A DNA stretch of 64,000 bases from Cellulomonas sp. (GTDB lineage Bacteria > Actinomycetota > Actinomycetes > Actinomycetales > Cellulomonadaceae), in the NCBI GenBank assembly GCA_017882855.1, contig JADGOR010000002.1, positions 1-64,000 on the forward strand, read 5' to 3'. A program made the translations under genes and the position numbers. The notes below the pieces were generated by a model. The model was not told the DNA's origin and searched no databases. It saw nothing but the letters and a program-made list of their open reading frames with translations. Positions within the stretch are counted from its first letter, which is position 1; each line of letters begins with the position of its first letter. Shown in pieces: positions 56,126 through 64,000 of the stretch.

Positions 56126-57369
56126 GGGGCCGCAGTGCCGAAGTGAGGGGCCCGGTTGCCGGCCCGAGCGGCCAGAGCCTGCGCATCGGCATCGTCTGCC
56201 CGTACTCGTTCGACGTACCCGGTGGGGTCCAGTTCCACGTGCGCGACCTCGCTGAAGCGCTGATAGCTCGCGGCCACACCGTCTCGGTCCTCGCGCCGGC
56301 CGACGACGAGACGCCGCTGCCGGACTACATCACCTCGACCGGCAAGGCGATCCCGGTGCGCTATAACGGGTCGGTCGCCCGGATGACCTTCGGGCCGGTG
56401 ACCGCCTCACGGGTGCGGCGATGGCTCGCAGCGGGCCACTTCGACGTCCTGCACCTGCACGAACCGGTGACGCCGAGCCTCGGGATGCTCGCGCTCTGGA
56501 TCGCCGAAGGGCCGATCGTTGCGACCTTCCACACCGCGTTGATCCGGTCCCGGGCCCTGCAGCTCGCCTACCCCTTGGTGCGGCGCAGCCTGGAGAAGAT
56601 TGCGGCGCGGATCGCGGTGTCCGAGGACGCTCGCCGCACGCTCGTCGAGCACCTGGGTGGGGATGCGGTCGTGATCCCGAACGGCGTCTACGTCCAGAAG
56701 TTCGAGACCGCCGAGCCCGAACCTCGATGGCAGGGCACGCCGGACGCTCCGACGGTCGGCTTCCTGGGCCGGATCGACGAGCCGCGCAAGGGTCTCCAGG
56801 TGATGCTGGCTGCGGTACCCGCGATCCTTGAGCGGCACCCCGGAACCAGATTCCTGGTCGCGGGCCGTGGCGAGACCGGCCCCGACGAGGCCCGCAGCAC
56901 GCTGGGGCCGCTGGCGGACCACGTCGAGTTCCTCGGTTCGATCACGGACGCGGAGAAGGCTCGCTTCTTGTGCTCGCTCGACGTCTACTGCGCCCCGCAG
57001 ACCGGCGGGGAGAGCTTCGGCATCGTTCTGGTCGAAGCGATGAGCGCGGGCGCGGCCGTTGTCGCAAGTGACCTCGGGGCATTCCGGCGAGTCCTCGACG
57101 ACGGTGCGGCCGGCCGGTTGTTCAGGGTGGGCGACCCGGCGGACCTCGCCGCGGCCGTCACTGCAGTGCTGGACGACGACGAGCTTCGTGACTCGATCGT
57201 TCGGGCCGGCGCGGCCGTCGTCCGGCAGTACGACTGGTCTTCCGTGACCGACCGCGTGGTCGCGGTGTACGAGATGGTGGTTGCGGGCGCAGCGGAAGCC
57301 GTCCGGGTCGGCGACGACCCGCGGGTGGCCGGTCACCGCAGTCCTGAGAACGAGCGAGGTCGACGATGA
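56122..57369 (+). CDS. pimA: Phosphatidyl-myo-inositol mannosyltransferase (PimA-like)
   Basis: Adds the first mannose from GDP-mannose to phosphatidylinositol, at the inner face of the membrane. The GT4-family protein has 415 residues with the N-terminal SLRIGIVCPYSFDVPGGVQFHV, the FLGRIDEPRKGLQVML start of the second Rossmann domain, and the donor-site GGESFGIVLVEAMSAG. These match mycobacterial PimA. The first 19 residues from the GTG are an extra extension. It is part of the inositol-lipid operon. Confidence 0.92.
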   Translation: MRGRSAEVRGPVAGPSGQSLRIGIVCPYSFDVPGGVQFHVRDLAEALIARGHTVSVLAPADDETPLPDYITSTGKAIPVRYNGSVARMTFGPVTASRVRRWLAAGHFDVLHLHEPVTPSLGMLALWIAEGPIVATFHTALIRSRALQLAYPLVRRSLEKIAARIAVSEDARRTLVEHLGGDAVVIPNGVYVQKFETAEPEPRWQGTPDAPTVGFLGRIDEPRKGLQVMLAAVPAILERHPGTRFLVAGRGETGPDEARSTLGPLADHVEFLGSITDAEKARFLCSLDVYCAPQTGGESFGIVLVEAMSAGAAVVASDLGAFRRVLDDGAAGRLFRVGDPADLAAAVTAVLDDDELRDSIVRAGAAVVRQYDWSSVTDRVVAVYEMVVAGAAEAVRVGDDPRVAGHRSPENERGRR

Positions 57370-58028
57370 ACGGGGAACAGCTGGTCGTCCTCGTCCTGGT
57401 GATCGTGCTGCTGTTCGGCTGGTGGGTGTGGGTCGCGACCTCGCGGATGGACCGGCTGCACCGCAAGGTGGCCGCCTCGCGGGTGGCGCTCGACCACCAG
57501 CTGGTGCGCCGCGCGATGGTCGCGGCCGAGCTCGCGTCTTCGGAGCTGATGGATCCGGTGAGCTCGGTGCTGGTCGCCGATGCGGCGTGGTCGTCCCTCG
57601 CTGCGGCCGGTGCGGACAGCCCGGCGATGGTGGTGGTCCCGCCCGACCTCGCACTCCTGGTGGAGGAGGTCGTCCCGTCGGGCGCCGCTGACGAGGGTGT
57701 CGGCGCGCGGTACGTCACACGCGAGGAGATCGAGAGCGATCTCTCGCGCACGGTCCGTGCGGCTCTCGGGGGCCCTGAGGACGTCGAACGGATGCATGCG
57801 ATGGCGAGCGGGCCGGAGCTGCTCGACGAGCTGGCCGGCGCCTGGTACCGGGTGCATCTCGCCCGTCGGTTCCACAACGAGGCCGTGACCCAGGCGCGCC
57901 GGGTCCGTCGCAAGACGCTGGTGCGCTGGCTTCGGATCGCCGGGCACGCCGCTATGCCGGAGACCTTCGAGATCGACGATGCCTGGCCCGACGCCCTCGG
58001 CAAGTCGGCGCCGGCCTCACGCCAGTAG
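57366..58028 (+). CDS. Single-span membrane protein (LemA-like)
   Basis: A 220-residue protein with an N-terminal span (about 6-24, [19 protein letters not shown]) and a mostly helical cytoplasmic or external domain with [23 protein letters not shown] and [20 protein letters not shown]. The span plus the helical NxAVxxAR-like segment recalls LemA. In mycobacteria the same position holds Rv2609c, a membrane protein that also has a Nudix domain; here the Nudix protein is encoded separately after pdxS. Function unknown. Confidence 0.72.
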   Translation: MNGEQLVVLVLVIVLLFGWWVWVATSRMDRLHRKVAASRVALDHQLVRRAMVAAELASSELMDPVSSVLVADAAWSSLAAAGADSPAMVVVPPDLALLVEEVVPSGAADEGVGARYVTREEIESDLSRTVRAALGGPEDVERMHAMASGPELLDELAGAWYRVHLARRFHNEAVTQARRVRRKTLVRWLRIAGHAAMPETFEIDDAWPDALGKSAPASRQ

Positions 58029-58039
58029 CGAGTGCGGAC

Positions 58040-58045
58040 TACGAT
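58040..58045 (+). promoter_or_regulatory. -10 element (TACGAT) for leaderless pdxS
   Basis: TACGAT ends 6 bases before the ATG at 58052, with no ribosome-binding site in between, so a leaderless transcript is predicted. Confidence 0.5.
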
Positions 58046-58051
58046 GACGGC

Positions 58052-59005
58052 ATGCCGCTGCGTCGCGGCCCAATCCCTGTCATCCGGATGAGCGAGGCCT
58101 TTGTGACCATCGAGAACAACCAGCCCGTCGTCGGCACTGCCAAGGTCAAGCGTGGCATGGCCGAGATGCTCAAGGGCGGCGTGATCATGGATGTGGTCAC
58201 CGCCGACCACGCGAAGATCGCCGAGGACGCCGGGGCGGTAGCCGTGATGGCTCTCGAGCGGGTGCCCGCAGACATCCGCGCGCAGGGCGGCGTTGCCCGG
58301 ATGAGCGACCCGGATCTGATCGACGGCATCATCGCTGCCGTCTCGATCCCGGTGATGGCCAAGGCACGCATCGGGCACTTCGTCGAGGCGCAGGTCCTCC
58401 AGTCGCTCGGCGTCGACTACATCGACGAGTCCGAGGTGCTCACCCCGGCCGACTACGCGCACCACATCGACAAGTGGGCGTTCACGGTGCCGTTCGTGTG
58501 CGGCGCGACCAACCTGGGAGAGGCGCTGCGGCGGATCAGCGAGGGTGCCGCGATGATCCGCTCCAAGGGCGAGGCCGGAACCGGCGACGTCTCGAACGCC
58601 ACCACGCACATGCGCACCCTCCGGGACGAGATCCGGCGCTTGACCTCGCTCCCCGAGGAGGAGCTCTACCTCGCCGCGAAGGAGCTGCAGGCGCCGTACG
58701 AGCTCGTCGTCGAGGTCGCGAAGACCGGCAAGCTCCCGGTCGTGATGTTCACCGCCGGCGGCATCGCCACCCCGTCCGACGCCGCGATGATGATGCAGCT
58801 GGGAGCGGAAGGCGTCTTCGTCGGCTCGGGCATCTTCAAGTCCGGGAACCCCGCCGAACGCGCCGCCGCGATCGTCAAGGCCACGACCTTCTTCGACGAC
58901 CCGGGTGTCATCGCCTCGGTGTCGCGCGGCCTGGGTGAGGCCATGGTCGGGATCAACGTGGCCGACATCCCGGTGCCACACCGCCTGGCCGACCGCGGCT
59001 GGTGA
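58052..59005 (+). CDS. pdxS: Pyridoxal 5'-phosphate synthase lyase subunit PdxS
   Basis: Builds pyridoxal 5'-phosphate from ribose 5-phosphate, glyceraldehyde 3-phosphate and ammonia supplied by PdxT. The 317-residue protein carries the two catalytic lysines in VMAKARIGH (Lys104) and [14 protein letters not shown] (Lys172), and the usual [13 protein letters not shown] phosphate site. Length and motifs are normal. A predicted promoter places transcription at the ATG; the next in-frame ATG, 12 codons on, is less likely. pdxT follows after one gene. Confidence 0.97.
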   Translation: MPLRRGPIPVIRMSEAFVTIENNQPVVGTAKVKRGMAEMLKGGVIMDVVTADHAKIAEDAGAVAVMALERVPADIRAQGGVARMSDPDLIDGIIAAVSIPVMAKARIGHFVEAQVLQSLGVDYIDESEVLTPADYAHHIDKWAFTVPFVCGATNLGEALRRISEGAAMIRSKGEAGTGDVSNATTHMRTLRDEIRRLTSLPEEELYLAAKELQAPYELVVEVAKTGKLPVVMFTAGGIATPSDAAMMMQLGAEGVFVGSGIFKSGNPAERAAAIVKATTFFDDPGVIASVSRGLGEAMVGINVADIPVPHRLADRGW

Positions 59006-59598
59006 CGTCGGGCACCGAGCGCCCGCCGTCGGCGCTGGGGGAACAACCCGCCACCGGGCGCCCGCTTAGCCTGGGACCCGAGTGGATCCTCGGCGCAGAC
59101 GGTCTGCGATTCCGGCGTGCCGCCCGGGTGATCCTCCTCGACGCCTCCGACCGCGTGCTGCTGATGCGCGGGCACGACGTCGACCAGCCGGAGCGGCACT
59201 GGTGGTTCACGATCGGTGGTGGCATCGACGCGGGCGAGGGCGCCCGGGCGGCGGCGGTGCGCGAGCTGCGTGAGGAGACCGGAGTCGTGCTCGACCCCGC
59301 TGAGCTGGTCGGCCCCGTCTTGACCCGCTCAGCGATCTTCGACTTCTACGCCGAGCACTGCCGGCAGGACGAGGAGATATTCCTGGCCCGGACCGACGCG
59401 ATGGACGTCGCCGGGCTGAGCCGGGACGGTTGGACCGACATCGAGCTGGATGTGCTCGACGGGCTCCGTTGGTGGGACCTCGACGCGCTCGACGCGGTGA
59501 CCGACGAGGTGTACCCGCTCGGTCTGGCCCGGCTTGTCGGCGGCCTCCTGAACGGCTGGGACGGCAAGGTGCGGCACCTCGAGGAAGGCCGGCACTGA
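59002..59598 (+). CDS. Nudix hydrolase
   Basis: A 198-residue protein with a complete Nudix box ([22 protein letters not shown]), the metal-binding motif that hydrolyses nucleoside diphosphates linked to other groups. The substrate cannot be read from sequence. Its GTG overlaps the pdxS stop by 4 bases, so it is co-translated with PdxS. It may correspond to the Nudix part of mycobacterial Rv2609c, here a separate protein. Confidence 0.9.
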   Translation: MTSGTERPPSALGEQPATGRPLSLGPEWILGADGLRFRRAARVILLDASDRVLLMRGHDVDQPERHWWFTIGGGIDAGEGARAAAVRELREETGVVLDPAELVGPVLTRSAIFDFYAEHCRQDEEIFLARTDAMDVAGLSRDGWTDIELDVLDGLRWWDLDALDAVTDEVYPLGLARLVGGLLNGWDGKVRHLEEGRH

Positions 59599-59634
59599 GG
59601 CCCGCCGACCGGCACCGGCCCCCAGCCCGCCCCG

Positions 59635-59640
59635 TAAGAT
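59635..59640 (+). promoter_or_regulatory. -10 element (TAAGAT) for leaderless pdxT
   Basis: TAAGAT ends 8 bases before the pdxT ATG. It suggests that pdxT has its own leaderless transcript in addition to read-through from pdxS. Confidence 0.5.
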
Positions 59641-59648
59641 TGCCGCTC

Positions 59649-60251
59649 ATGACCCCGACTGTCGGCGTGCTCGCGCTCCAGGGAGACGTGCGCGAGCACG
59701 TCCGGATGCTCGAGCGCTGCGCGGTGCGCGCGGTTCCGGTCCGCCGCGAGCGTGAGCTCGGAGTAGTCGACGGCATCGTGATCCCGGGGGGCGAGTCATC
59801 CACGATCGACAAGCTGTTGCGCGCGTTCGAGCTCTTCGAGCCGCTCCAGAAGGCGATCCGCGACGGGCTGCCCGCCTTCGGCTCGTGCGCCGGGATGATC
59901 CTGCTCGCGGACCGGGTGCTGGACGGTATCGAGGGCCAGCAGACGCTCGGCGGCCTCGACGTCACGGTGCGGCGCAACGCGTTCGGGCGACAGGTCGACT
60001 CGTTCGAGGCGGAGCTCGCGGTCGAGGGCGTCGAGGGAGCGCCGTTCCACGCGGTGTTCATCCGGGCGCCCTGGGTGGAGAGCGTCGGACCCCAGGCACA
60101 GGTCCTGGGCACCGTCAGCGCCGGTCCGGCCGCCGGTAGGATCGTCGCAGTGCGGCAGGGCCGCGTCATCGCCACCTCCTTCCACCCGGAGATCACGGAC
60201 GACGACCGCGTCCACCGCGTGTTCGTCGAGATCGTCCGCGAGAACAGCTAG
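59649..60251 (+). CDS. pdxT: Pyridoxal 5'-phosphate synthase glutaminase subunit PdxT
   Basis: Hydrolyses glutamine and channels ammonia to PdxS. The 200-residue protein has the class I amidotransferase triad: Cys80 in FGSCAGMI, and His179 and Glu181 in TSFHPEI. The GGESST motif is also intact. The ATG is the one 8 bases after the -10 box. A full PdxST complex is therefore encoded here. Confidence 0.97.
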   Translation: MTPTVGVLALQGDVREHVRMLERCAVRAVPVRRERELGVVDGIVIPGGESSTIDKLLRAFELFEPLQKAIRDGLPAFGSCAGMILLADRVLDGIEGQQTLGGLDVTVRRNAFGRQVDSFEAELAVEGVEGAPFHAVFIRAPWVESVGPQAQVLGTVSAGPAAGRIVAVRQGRVIATSFHPEITDDDRVHRVFVEIVRENS

Positions 60252-60264
60252 GGAGTCTGCACAG

Positions 60265-61023
60265 ATGTCGGGTCACTCCAAGTGGGCCACCACCAAGCAC
60301 AAGAAGGCCGTTGTCGACGCCAAGCGCGGCAAGCTCTTCGCGAAGCTGGTCAAGAACATCGAGGTGGCGGCGCGGACCGGTGGCGGCGACCTCGCCGGCA
60401 ACCCGACCCTGTTCGACGCGGTCCAGAAGGCGAAGAAGTCCTCGGTCCCGAACGAGAACATCGACCGTGCGCTCAAGCGCGGTTCCGGTCAGGAGGCCGG
60501 CGGCGCCGACTACCAGTCGATCACCTACGAAGGCTACGGACCCGGTGGCGTCGCAATGCTGGTGGAGTGCCTGACCGATAACCGGAACCGGGCGGCGTCG
60601 GACGTGCGGGTGGCGTTCACCCGGAACGGCGGGTCGCTCGCGGACCCCGGCTCGGTGTCGTACCTGTTCACCCGCAAGGGCGTGATCCTGGTCGCCAAGG
60701 AGGATTCGCTCGGTGAGGACGACGTCCTGAGCGCCGTCCTCGACGCTGGCGCGGAGGAGGTCAACGACATCGGCGACAGCTACGAGGTGATCTCGGAGGC
60801 GACCGACCTCGTCACGGTCCGGAAGGCGCTTCAGGCGGCCGGGATCGACTACGACTCCGCCGAGGTCCAGTTCCTCCCGGCGACCCAGATCGAGGTCGAC
60901 GAGGATGGCGCGCGGAAGATCTTCCGGCTGATCGACGCCCTCGAGGACAGCGACGACGTGCAGAACGTGTTCGCGAACTTCGACGCCTCGGACGAGGTCC
61001 TCGCGGCCCTCGACGCCGAGTAG
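60265..61023 (+). CDS. yebC: YebC/PmpR family protein
   Basis: A 252-residue YebC-family protein starting [28 protein letters not shown], the conserved N-terminus of the family, with later RALKRGSG and [21 protein letters not shown]. Members are described as transcriptional regulators and, more recently, as factors that help ribosomes through proline stretches. It lies just upstream of ruvC, a linkage conserved widely in bacteria. An AGGGAG site precedes the ATG. Confidence 0.95.
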   Translation: MSGHSKWATTKHKKAVVDAKRGKLFAKLVKNIEVAARTGGGDLAGNPTLFDAVQKAKKSSVPNENIDRALKRGSGQEAGGADYQSITYEGYGPGGVAMLVECLTDNRNRAASDVRVAFTRNGGSLADPGSVSYLFTRKGVILVAKEDSLGEDDVLSAVLDAGAEEVNDIGDSYEVISEATDLVTVRKALQAAGIDYDSAEVQFLPATQIEVDEDGARKIFRLIDALEDSDDVQNVFANFDASDEVLAALDAE

Positions 61024-61040
61024 CTGCGAGCCGGCGGCTC

Positions 61041-61598
61041 GTGCGCGTCCTCGGCGTCGACCCGGGCCTCACGCGGTGCGGGCTCGGCGTCGTCGACTCG
61101 CTCTCGTCGCGGCGGGTCGCCCTGGTCGATGTCGGGGTGAGCCGAACCCCGCCCGATGCGGCCCTCGCGGACCGGCTGCTGCACATCGCGACCGAGCTTG
61201 ACGACTGGCTGGACCGGTATCGGCCAGATGCTGTCGCGGTGGAGCAGGTATTCGCGCAGCGCAACCTGCACACCGTGATGGGCACCTCCCAGGTGATGGG
61301 TGTCGCGATCCTCGCCGCGGCACGCCGAGGCATCCCGGTGGCGGTGCACACACCCACCGAGGTGAAGGCGGCGGTGTCCGGTTCAGGGCGCGCCGACAAG
61401 GCGCAGGTGCAAGCGATGGTCGCCCGCATCCTCGGGCTGCCGGAGGTCCCCAAGCCGGCCGATGCCGCGGACGCGCTCGCGCTGGCGATCTGCCACGTGT
61501 GGCGTGCTGCCGCTGGCACGGCCGCCCCGGGGACGAGCGGCCCCACCGCGGCGCAGCGCGCGTGGGCCGAGGCCGAGCGGGCGACCCGGCGACCGTAG
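61041..61598 (+). CDS. ruvC: Holliday junction endonuclease RuvC
   Basis: Cuts Holliday junctions during recombinational repair. The 185-residue protein has the four acidic active-site residues: Asp7 ([12 protein letters not shown]), Glu68 (VAVEQVF), Asp141 and Asp144 ([10 protein letters not shown]). The GTG start gives the normal N-terminus. The C-terminal 35 residues are variable. It is followed by ruvA and ruvB. Confidence 0.96.
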   Translation: MRVLGVDPGLTRCGLGVVDSLSSRRVALVDVGVSRTPPDAALADRLLHIATELDDWLDRYRPDAVAVEQVFAQRNLHTVMGTSQVMGVAILAAARRGIPVAVHTPTEVKAAVSGSGRADKAQVQAMVARILGLPEVPKPADAADALALAICHVWRAAAGTAAPGTSGPTAAQRAWAEAERATRRP

Positions 61599-61685
61599 CG
61601 CCCTCGGCGCGTCGTGCTGGAGGGCACCGCGGCCCGCCGGTACGGTTCTGTTCGTACACCTGTTCGGCTACCACGGGGGCACCCA

Positions 61686-62315
61686 GTGATCGCATCGGTG
61701 CGCGGCAACGTGCAATCCGTCTCGCTCGACAGCGCGGTGATCGAGGTCGGCGGGCTCGGGTTCCTGGTGCAGGCGACACCGGCGACCCTCGCCGCTCTGC
61801 GGGTCGGCGAGGCGGTTGCGCTGGACACGTCGATGGTGGTGCGTGAGGACTCGCTCACCCTGTACGGGTTCGCCGACGCCGATGAGCGCGAGGTGTTCGA
61901 GATCGTCCAGTCGGTCTCAGGCGTGGGGCCACGGATCGCGATGGCGATGCTCGCCGTGCACACGCCCGAGGGGTTGCGACGGGCGGTGGCGGGGGAGGAC
62001 CTGGCGGCCCTGATGCGGGTCCCCGGCATCGGCCGCAAGGGGGCTCAACGGCTCGTGCTCGAGCTGGCGGACCGCCTCGGCCCGCCGAGCGGGACCAGCT
62101 CGACCGAAGGTGCCGGCGGCCGGACGGCGGCTCGGACGCCGGACCGGCGAGGTCAGGTTGCGGAAGCACTGGCGGGCCTCGGCTGGAGCGCGCGACCTGC
62201 GGAGGACGCGGTCGCTGCCGTCGTAGGGGCCGGTCCAGGGCCGACCACCGACGCCGAGGTCGCGGCCCTGCTGCGGGCGGCACTCGCGAAGCTGAGCGGA
62301 GTGACCCGTGGCTGA
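61686..62315 (+). CDS. ruvA: Holliday junction branch migration protein RuvA
   Basis: Binds the four-way junction and loads RuvB. The 209-residue protein has the N-terminal OB fold ([12 protein letters not shown]), two helix-hairpin-helix motifs ([13 protein letters not shown] and [16 protein letters not shown]), and the C-terminal RuvB-binding three-helix domain (about 160-209). A G-rich site precedes the GTG. It overlaps ruvB by 8 bases. Confidence 0.96.
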   Translation: MIASVRGNVQSVSLDSAVIEVGGLGFLVQATPATLAALRVGEAVALDTSMVVREDSLTLYGFADADEREVFEIVQSVSGVGPRIAMAMLAVHTPEGLRRAVAGEDLAALMRVPGIGRKGAQRLVLELADRLGPPSGTSSTEGAGGRTAARTPDRRGQVAEALAGLGWSARPAEDAVAAVVGAGPGPTTDAEVAALLRAALAKLSGVTRG

Positions 62316-63357
62316 CCTGATCGACTCCGAGCTCGACGGGGCCGCGCCGCGGGTCGTGGACGCGGGCGCGGACGCGCGGGAGCGGGCGGCCGAGGCTGCT
62401 CTTCGACCGCGGCGGCTGGACGAGTTCGTCGGCCAGGACGTGGTCAAGGACCAGCTCGCGCTGGTGCTGCACGCGGCACTCGGGCGCGGCGCGGCGCCCG
62501 ACCACGTGCTGCTCTCGGGACCGCCCGGCCTCGGCAAGACCACCCTGGCGATGATCATTGCCGCCGAGCTCGGCGCGCCGCTGCGGATCACCTCCGGTCC
62601 GGCGATCCAGCACGCCGGCGACCTCGCCGCGGTGCTCTCGTCCCTCGAGGAGGGTGAGGTGCTCTTCCTGGACGAGATCCACCGCCTGGCCCGCCCGGTC
62701 GAGGAGATGCTCTACCTGGCGATGGAGGACTTCCGGGTCGACGTCATCGTCGGCAAGGGTCCGGGTGCGACGGCGATCCCGCTCACGCTGCCGCCGTTCA
62801 CCGTCGTCGGCGCCACCACCCGGGCCGGGCTGCTCCCGGCGCCGCTCCGGGACCGGTTCGGCTTCACGGCTCACCTGGACTTCTACTCGTCCGAGGAGCT
62901 CGTGCGCGTCCTCGTCCGCTCGGCCCGGCTGCTGGGCCTCGAGCTGCCGGGCGACGCGGCGGATGAGATCGCGACCCGTTCGCGTGGGACCCCGCGGATT
63001 GCGAACCGGTTGCTGCGGCGCGTTCGTGACTGGTCCCAGGTGCGGGGCTCCGGCCGCCTCGACCTGGCGGCGGCGCGAGCGGCGCTGGACGTGTACGAGG
63101 TCGATGTGCGTGGCCTCGATCGCCTGGACCGTGCGGTGCTGCGCGCCCTGTGCGAGCAGTTCCGGGGCGGCCCGGTGGGACTGACCACGCTCGCGGTGGC
63201 AGTCGGGGAGGAGCCGGAGACGGTCGAGACGGTGGTGGAGCCGTTCCTGGTCCGCGAGGGCCTGATCGGACGGACCCCGCGCGGTCGGGTCGCGACGACC
63301 CTGGCGTGGGAACACCTGGGGCTGACAGCTCCTCGCGACGCGGCCCTCTTCGACTAG
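62308..63357 (+). CDS. ruvB: Holliday junction branch migration DNA helicase RuvB
   Basis: The ATP-driven motor that moves Holliday junctions. The 349-residue AAA+ protein has Walker [10 protein letters not shown] (71-79), Walker B LFLDEIH (Asp122-Glu123), sensor 1 around [11 protein letters not shown], the arginine finger LRDRFG, and a C-terminal winged helix. The GTG start gives a normal length. It overlaps the ruvA end, giving the usual ruvCAB order. Confidence 0.97.
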   Translation: MADLIDSELDGAAPRVVDAGADARERAAEAALRPRRLDEFVGQDVVKDQLALVLHAALGRGAAPDHVLLSGPPGLGKTTLAMIIAAELGAPLRITSGPAIQHAGDLAAVLSSLEEGEVLFLDEIHRLARPVEEMLYLAMEDFRVDVIVGKGPGATAIPLTLPPFTVVGATTRAGLLPAPLRDRFGFTAHLDFYSSEELVRVLVRSARLLGLELPGDAADEIATRSRGTPRIANRLLRRVRDWSQVRGSGRLDLAAARAALDVYEVDVRGLDRLDRAVLRALCEQFRGGPVGLTTLAVAVGEEPETVETVVEPFLVREGLIGRTPRGRVATTLAWEHLGLTAPRDAALFD

Positions 63358-63394
63358 CCGGACCGACTCATTGGTCTGCGGGTCCGCGCTCGCC

Positions 63395-63400
63395 TAGACT
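63395..63400 (+). promoter_or_regulatory. -10 element (TAGACT) for yajC
   Basis: TAGACT lies 12 bases before the ATG at 63413. The transcript would have a leader of about 5 bases, almost leaderless. Confidence 0.4.
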
Positions 63401-63412
63401 GCGCCCGACACA

Positions 63413-63805
63413 ATGGCCACTCGAAGAGATCGGCACACGTTCATGGACCCAGGAACTTTTGCCTTCGTAGCACTGGCCCTCGGCGCGTTGTGGTTCATGA
63501 CAAGCCGCACCCGTCGGCAGCAGCGCACGGCGATGGGCTTCAGGGCGAACTTGGCACCGGGCCAGCAGGTGATGACGGGGTCGGGGTTCTTCGGCACGGT
63601 CGTCGAGGTGGACGGCGACGCGATCACACTCGAGTCCGCCGGAAGCCGTAGCATCTGGATCCGCGCCGCGGTCCTGAAGCTGGCGGAACCTCCGGTTGCG
63701 GTGCCCGATGACGAGGTTGACGCCGACGGAACCGGTACCGTCGAAGTGCCTGACGACATCTCCTCGCTCGACCCTGGCGACACAGGCGCGCCGCCCACGA
63801 ACTGA
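63413..63805 (+). CDS. yajC: Preprotein translocase subunit YajC
   Basis: A 130-residue protein with one N-terminal membrane span (about 12-30) followed by the conserved YajC domain (NLAPGQQVMTGSGFFGTVVEVDGDAITLES). YajC associates with SecDF in protein export. The acidic C-terminal tail is variable. The start could also be the ATG 10 codons later, but the promoter position favours 63413. secD begins 76 bases downstream. Confidence 0.93.
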   Translation: MATRRDRHTFMDPGTFAFVALALGALWFMTSRTRRQQRTAMGFRANLAPGQQVMTGSGFFGTVVEVDGDAITLESAGSRSIWIRAAVLKLAEPPVAVPDDEVDADGTGTVEVPDDISSLDPGDTGAPPTN

Positions 63806-63880
63806 CCTGCCGGCGCTGCAAGCGCGCGGCCCAAGAACGCGTCCAGCAATGGACGCGCACGTAGGAGAGAAGACAGACCC

Positions 63881-64000
63881 GTGGTCTCAAACACGCGCGG
63901 ACCCCGCCCGGTGCGAACGATTGTCGTTCTCGCGCTGGCCATCGCGATCCTGTTCGCGACGATCATCGCCGGCACCCACTGGTCGAAGGCGACCTTGGTC
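63881..64000 (+). CDS. secD: Protein translocase subunit SecD (N-terminal fragment)
   Basis: Forty codons are visible before the window ends. The GTG start is preceded by a TAGGAGAG site about 11 bases upstream. A positively charged N-terminus (NTRGPRPVRTI) is followed by one membrane span (VVLALAIAILFATIIAG). Position after yajC and the ruv genes, as in many bacteria, identifies it as secD; the diagnostic domains lie beyond the window. Confidence 0.8.
   Translation, partial: MVSNTRGPRPVRTIVVLALAIAILFATIIAGTHWSKATLV

Overview
This window is a piece of a high-GC actinobacterial chromosome. GTG starts are common, genes are tightly packed with many 4-base stop/start overlaps, and the gene content is typically actinobacterial: a DUF7455 zinc ribbon, SepH, SsgB-like protein, DUF4193/DUF3093/DUF3710/DUF3159/DUF3000/DUF5998 proteins, and the phosphatidylinositol mannoside cluster. 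SepH, an SsgB-like protein and a WhiI-like orphan regulator suggest an actinomycete that is neither a Corynebacterium nor a Mycobacterium. A pyruvate formate-lyase system points to fermentative or microaerobic ability. No insertion sequence, prophage, CRISPR array or other mobile DNA was seen.

Layout, left to right. 1-12 kb: the end of a DUF7455 gene, a second type IIA topoisomerase subunit B (parE-like), a tandem GNAT acetyltransferase, a leftward oligopeptide ABC importer operon, and the matching topoisomerase subunit A (parC-like). 12-24.6 kb: a conserved housekeeping block with DUF5998, an alkaline-phosphatase-like enzyme, thymidine kinase, sepH, an inositol-phosphatase-family enzyme, DUF4193, DUF3093, dUTPase, DUF3710, an OB-fold protein, DUF3159, two RCK/TrkA regulators, a KimA-type potassium importer and a TrmA/RlmD-like RNA methyltransferase. 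24.6-32.8 kb: carbon metabolism with aconitase (behind a perfect 18-bp palindrome), DXP synthase, pyruvate formate-lyase and its activase. 32.8-43.1 kb: RNase D, a WhiI-like regulator, DUF3000, 6-phosphogluconate dehydrogenase, a D-aspartate-ligase-like ATP-grasp enzyme, a RibD-C/SufE/sulfurtransferase operon, and a divergent polyphosphate pair (PPK2 and CYTH-CHAD). 43.1-48.4 kb: membrane proteins, a GGDEF-EAL protein preceded by an unannotated 36-codon ORF and a strong intrinsic terminator, then tRNA-Gly, tRNA-Cys and tRNA-Val(GAC).

48.5-64 kb: pabB/pabC-like genes for p-aminobenzoate, an ssgB-like gene, tRNA-Val(CAC), an MT0933-type antitoxin-like protein, thrS, the Ap4A-phosphorylase-like/PIP synthase/acyltransferase/PimA cluster that builds inositol phospholipids, pdxS-nudix-pdxT for pyridoxal phosphate, yebC, ruvCAB, yajC and the first codons of secD.

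Two signals stand out. First, many operon-leading genes have a TANNNT -10 element ending 6-8 bases before the start codon, so leaderless transcription appears widespread (parE, tdk, dut, kimA-like, DUF3000, pdxS, pdxT, and a 10-codon leader ORF before pabB). Second, a small ORF and an intrinsic terminator are placed so that they could attenuate the c-di-GMP enzyme gene. All functions are assigned by reading motifs and recalled family features; no database search was run.
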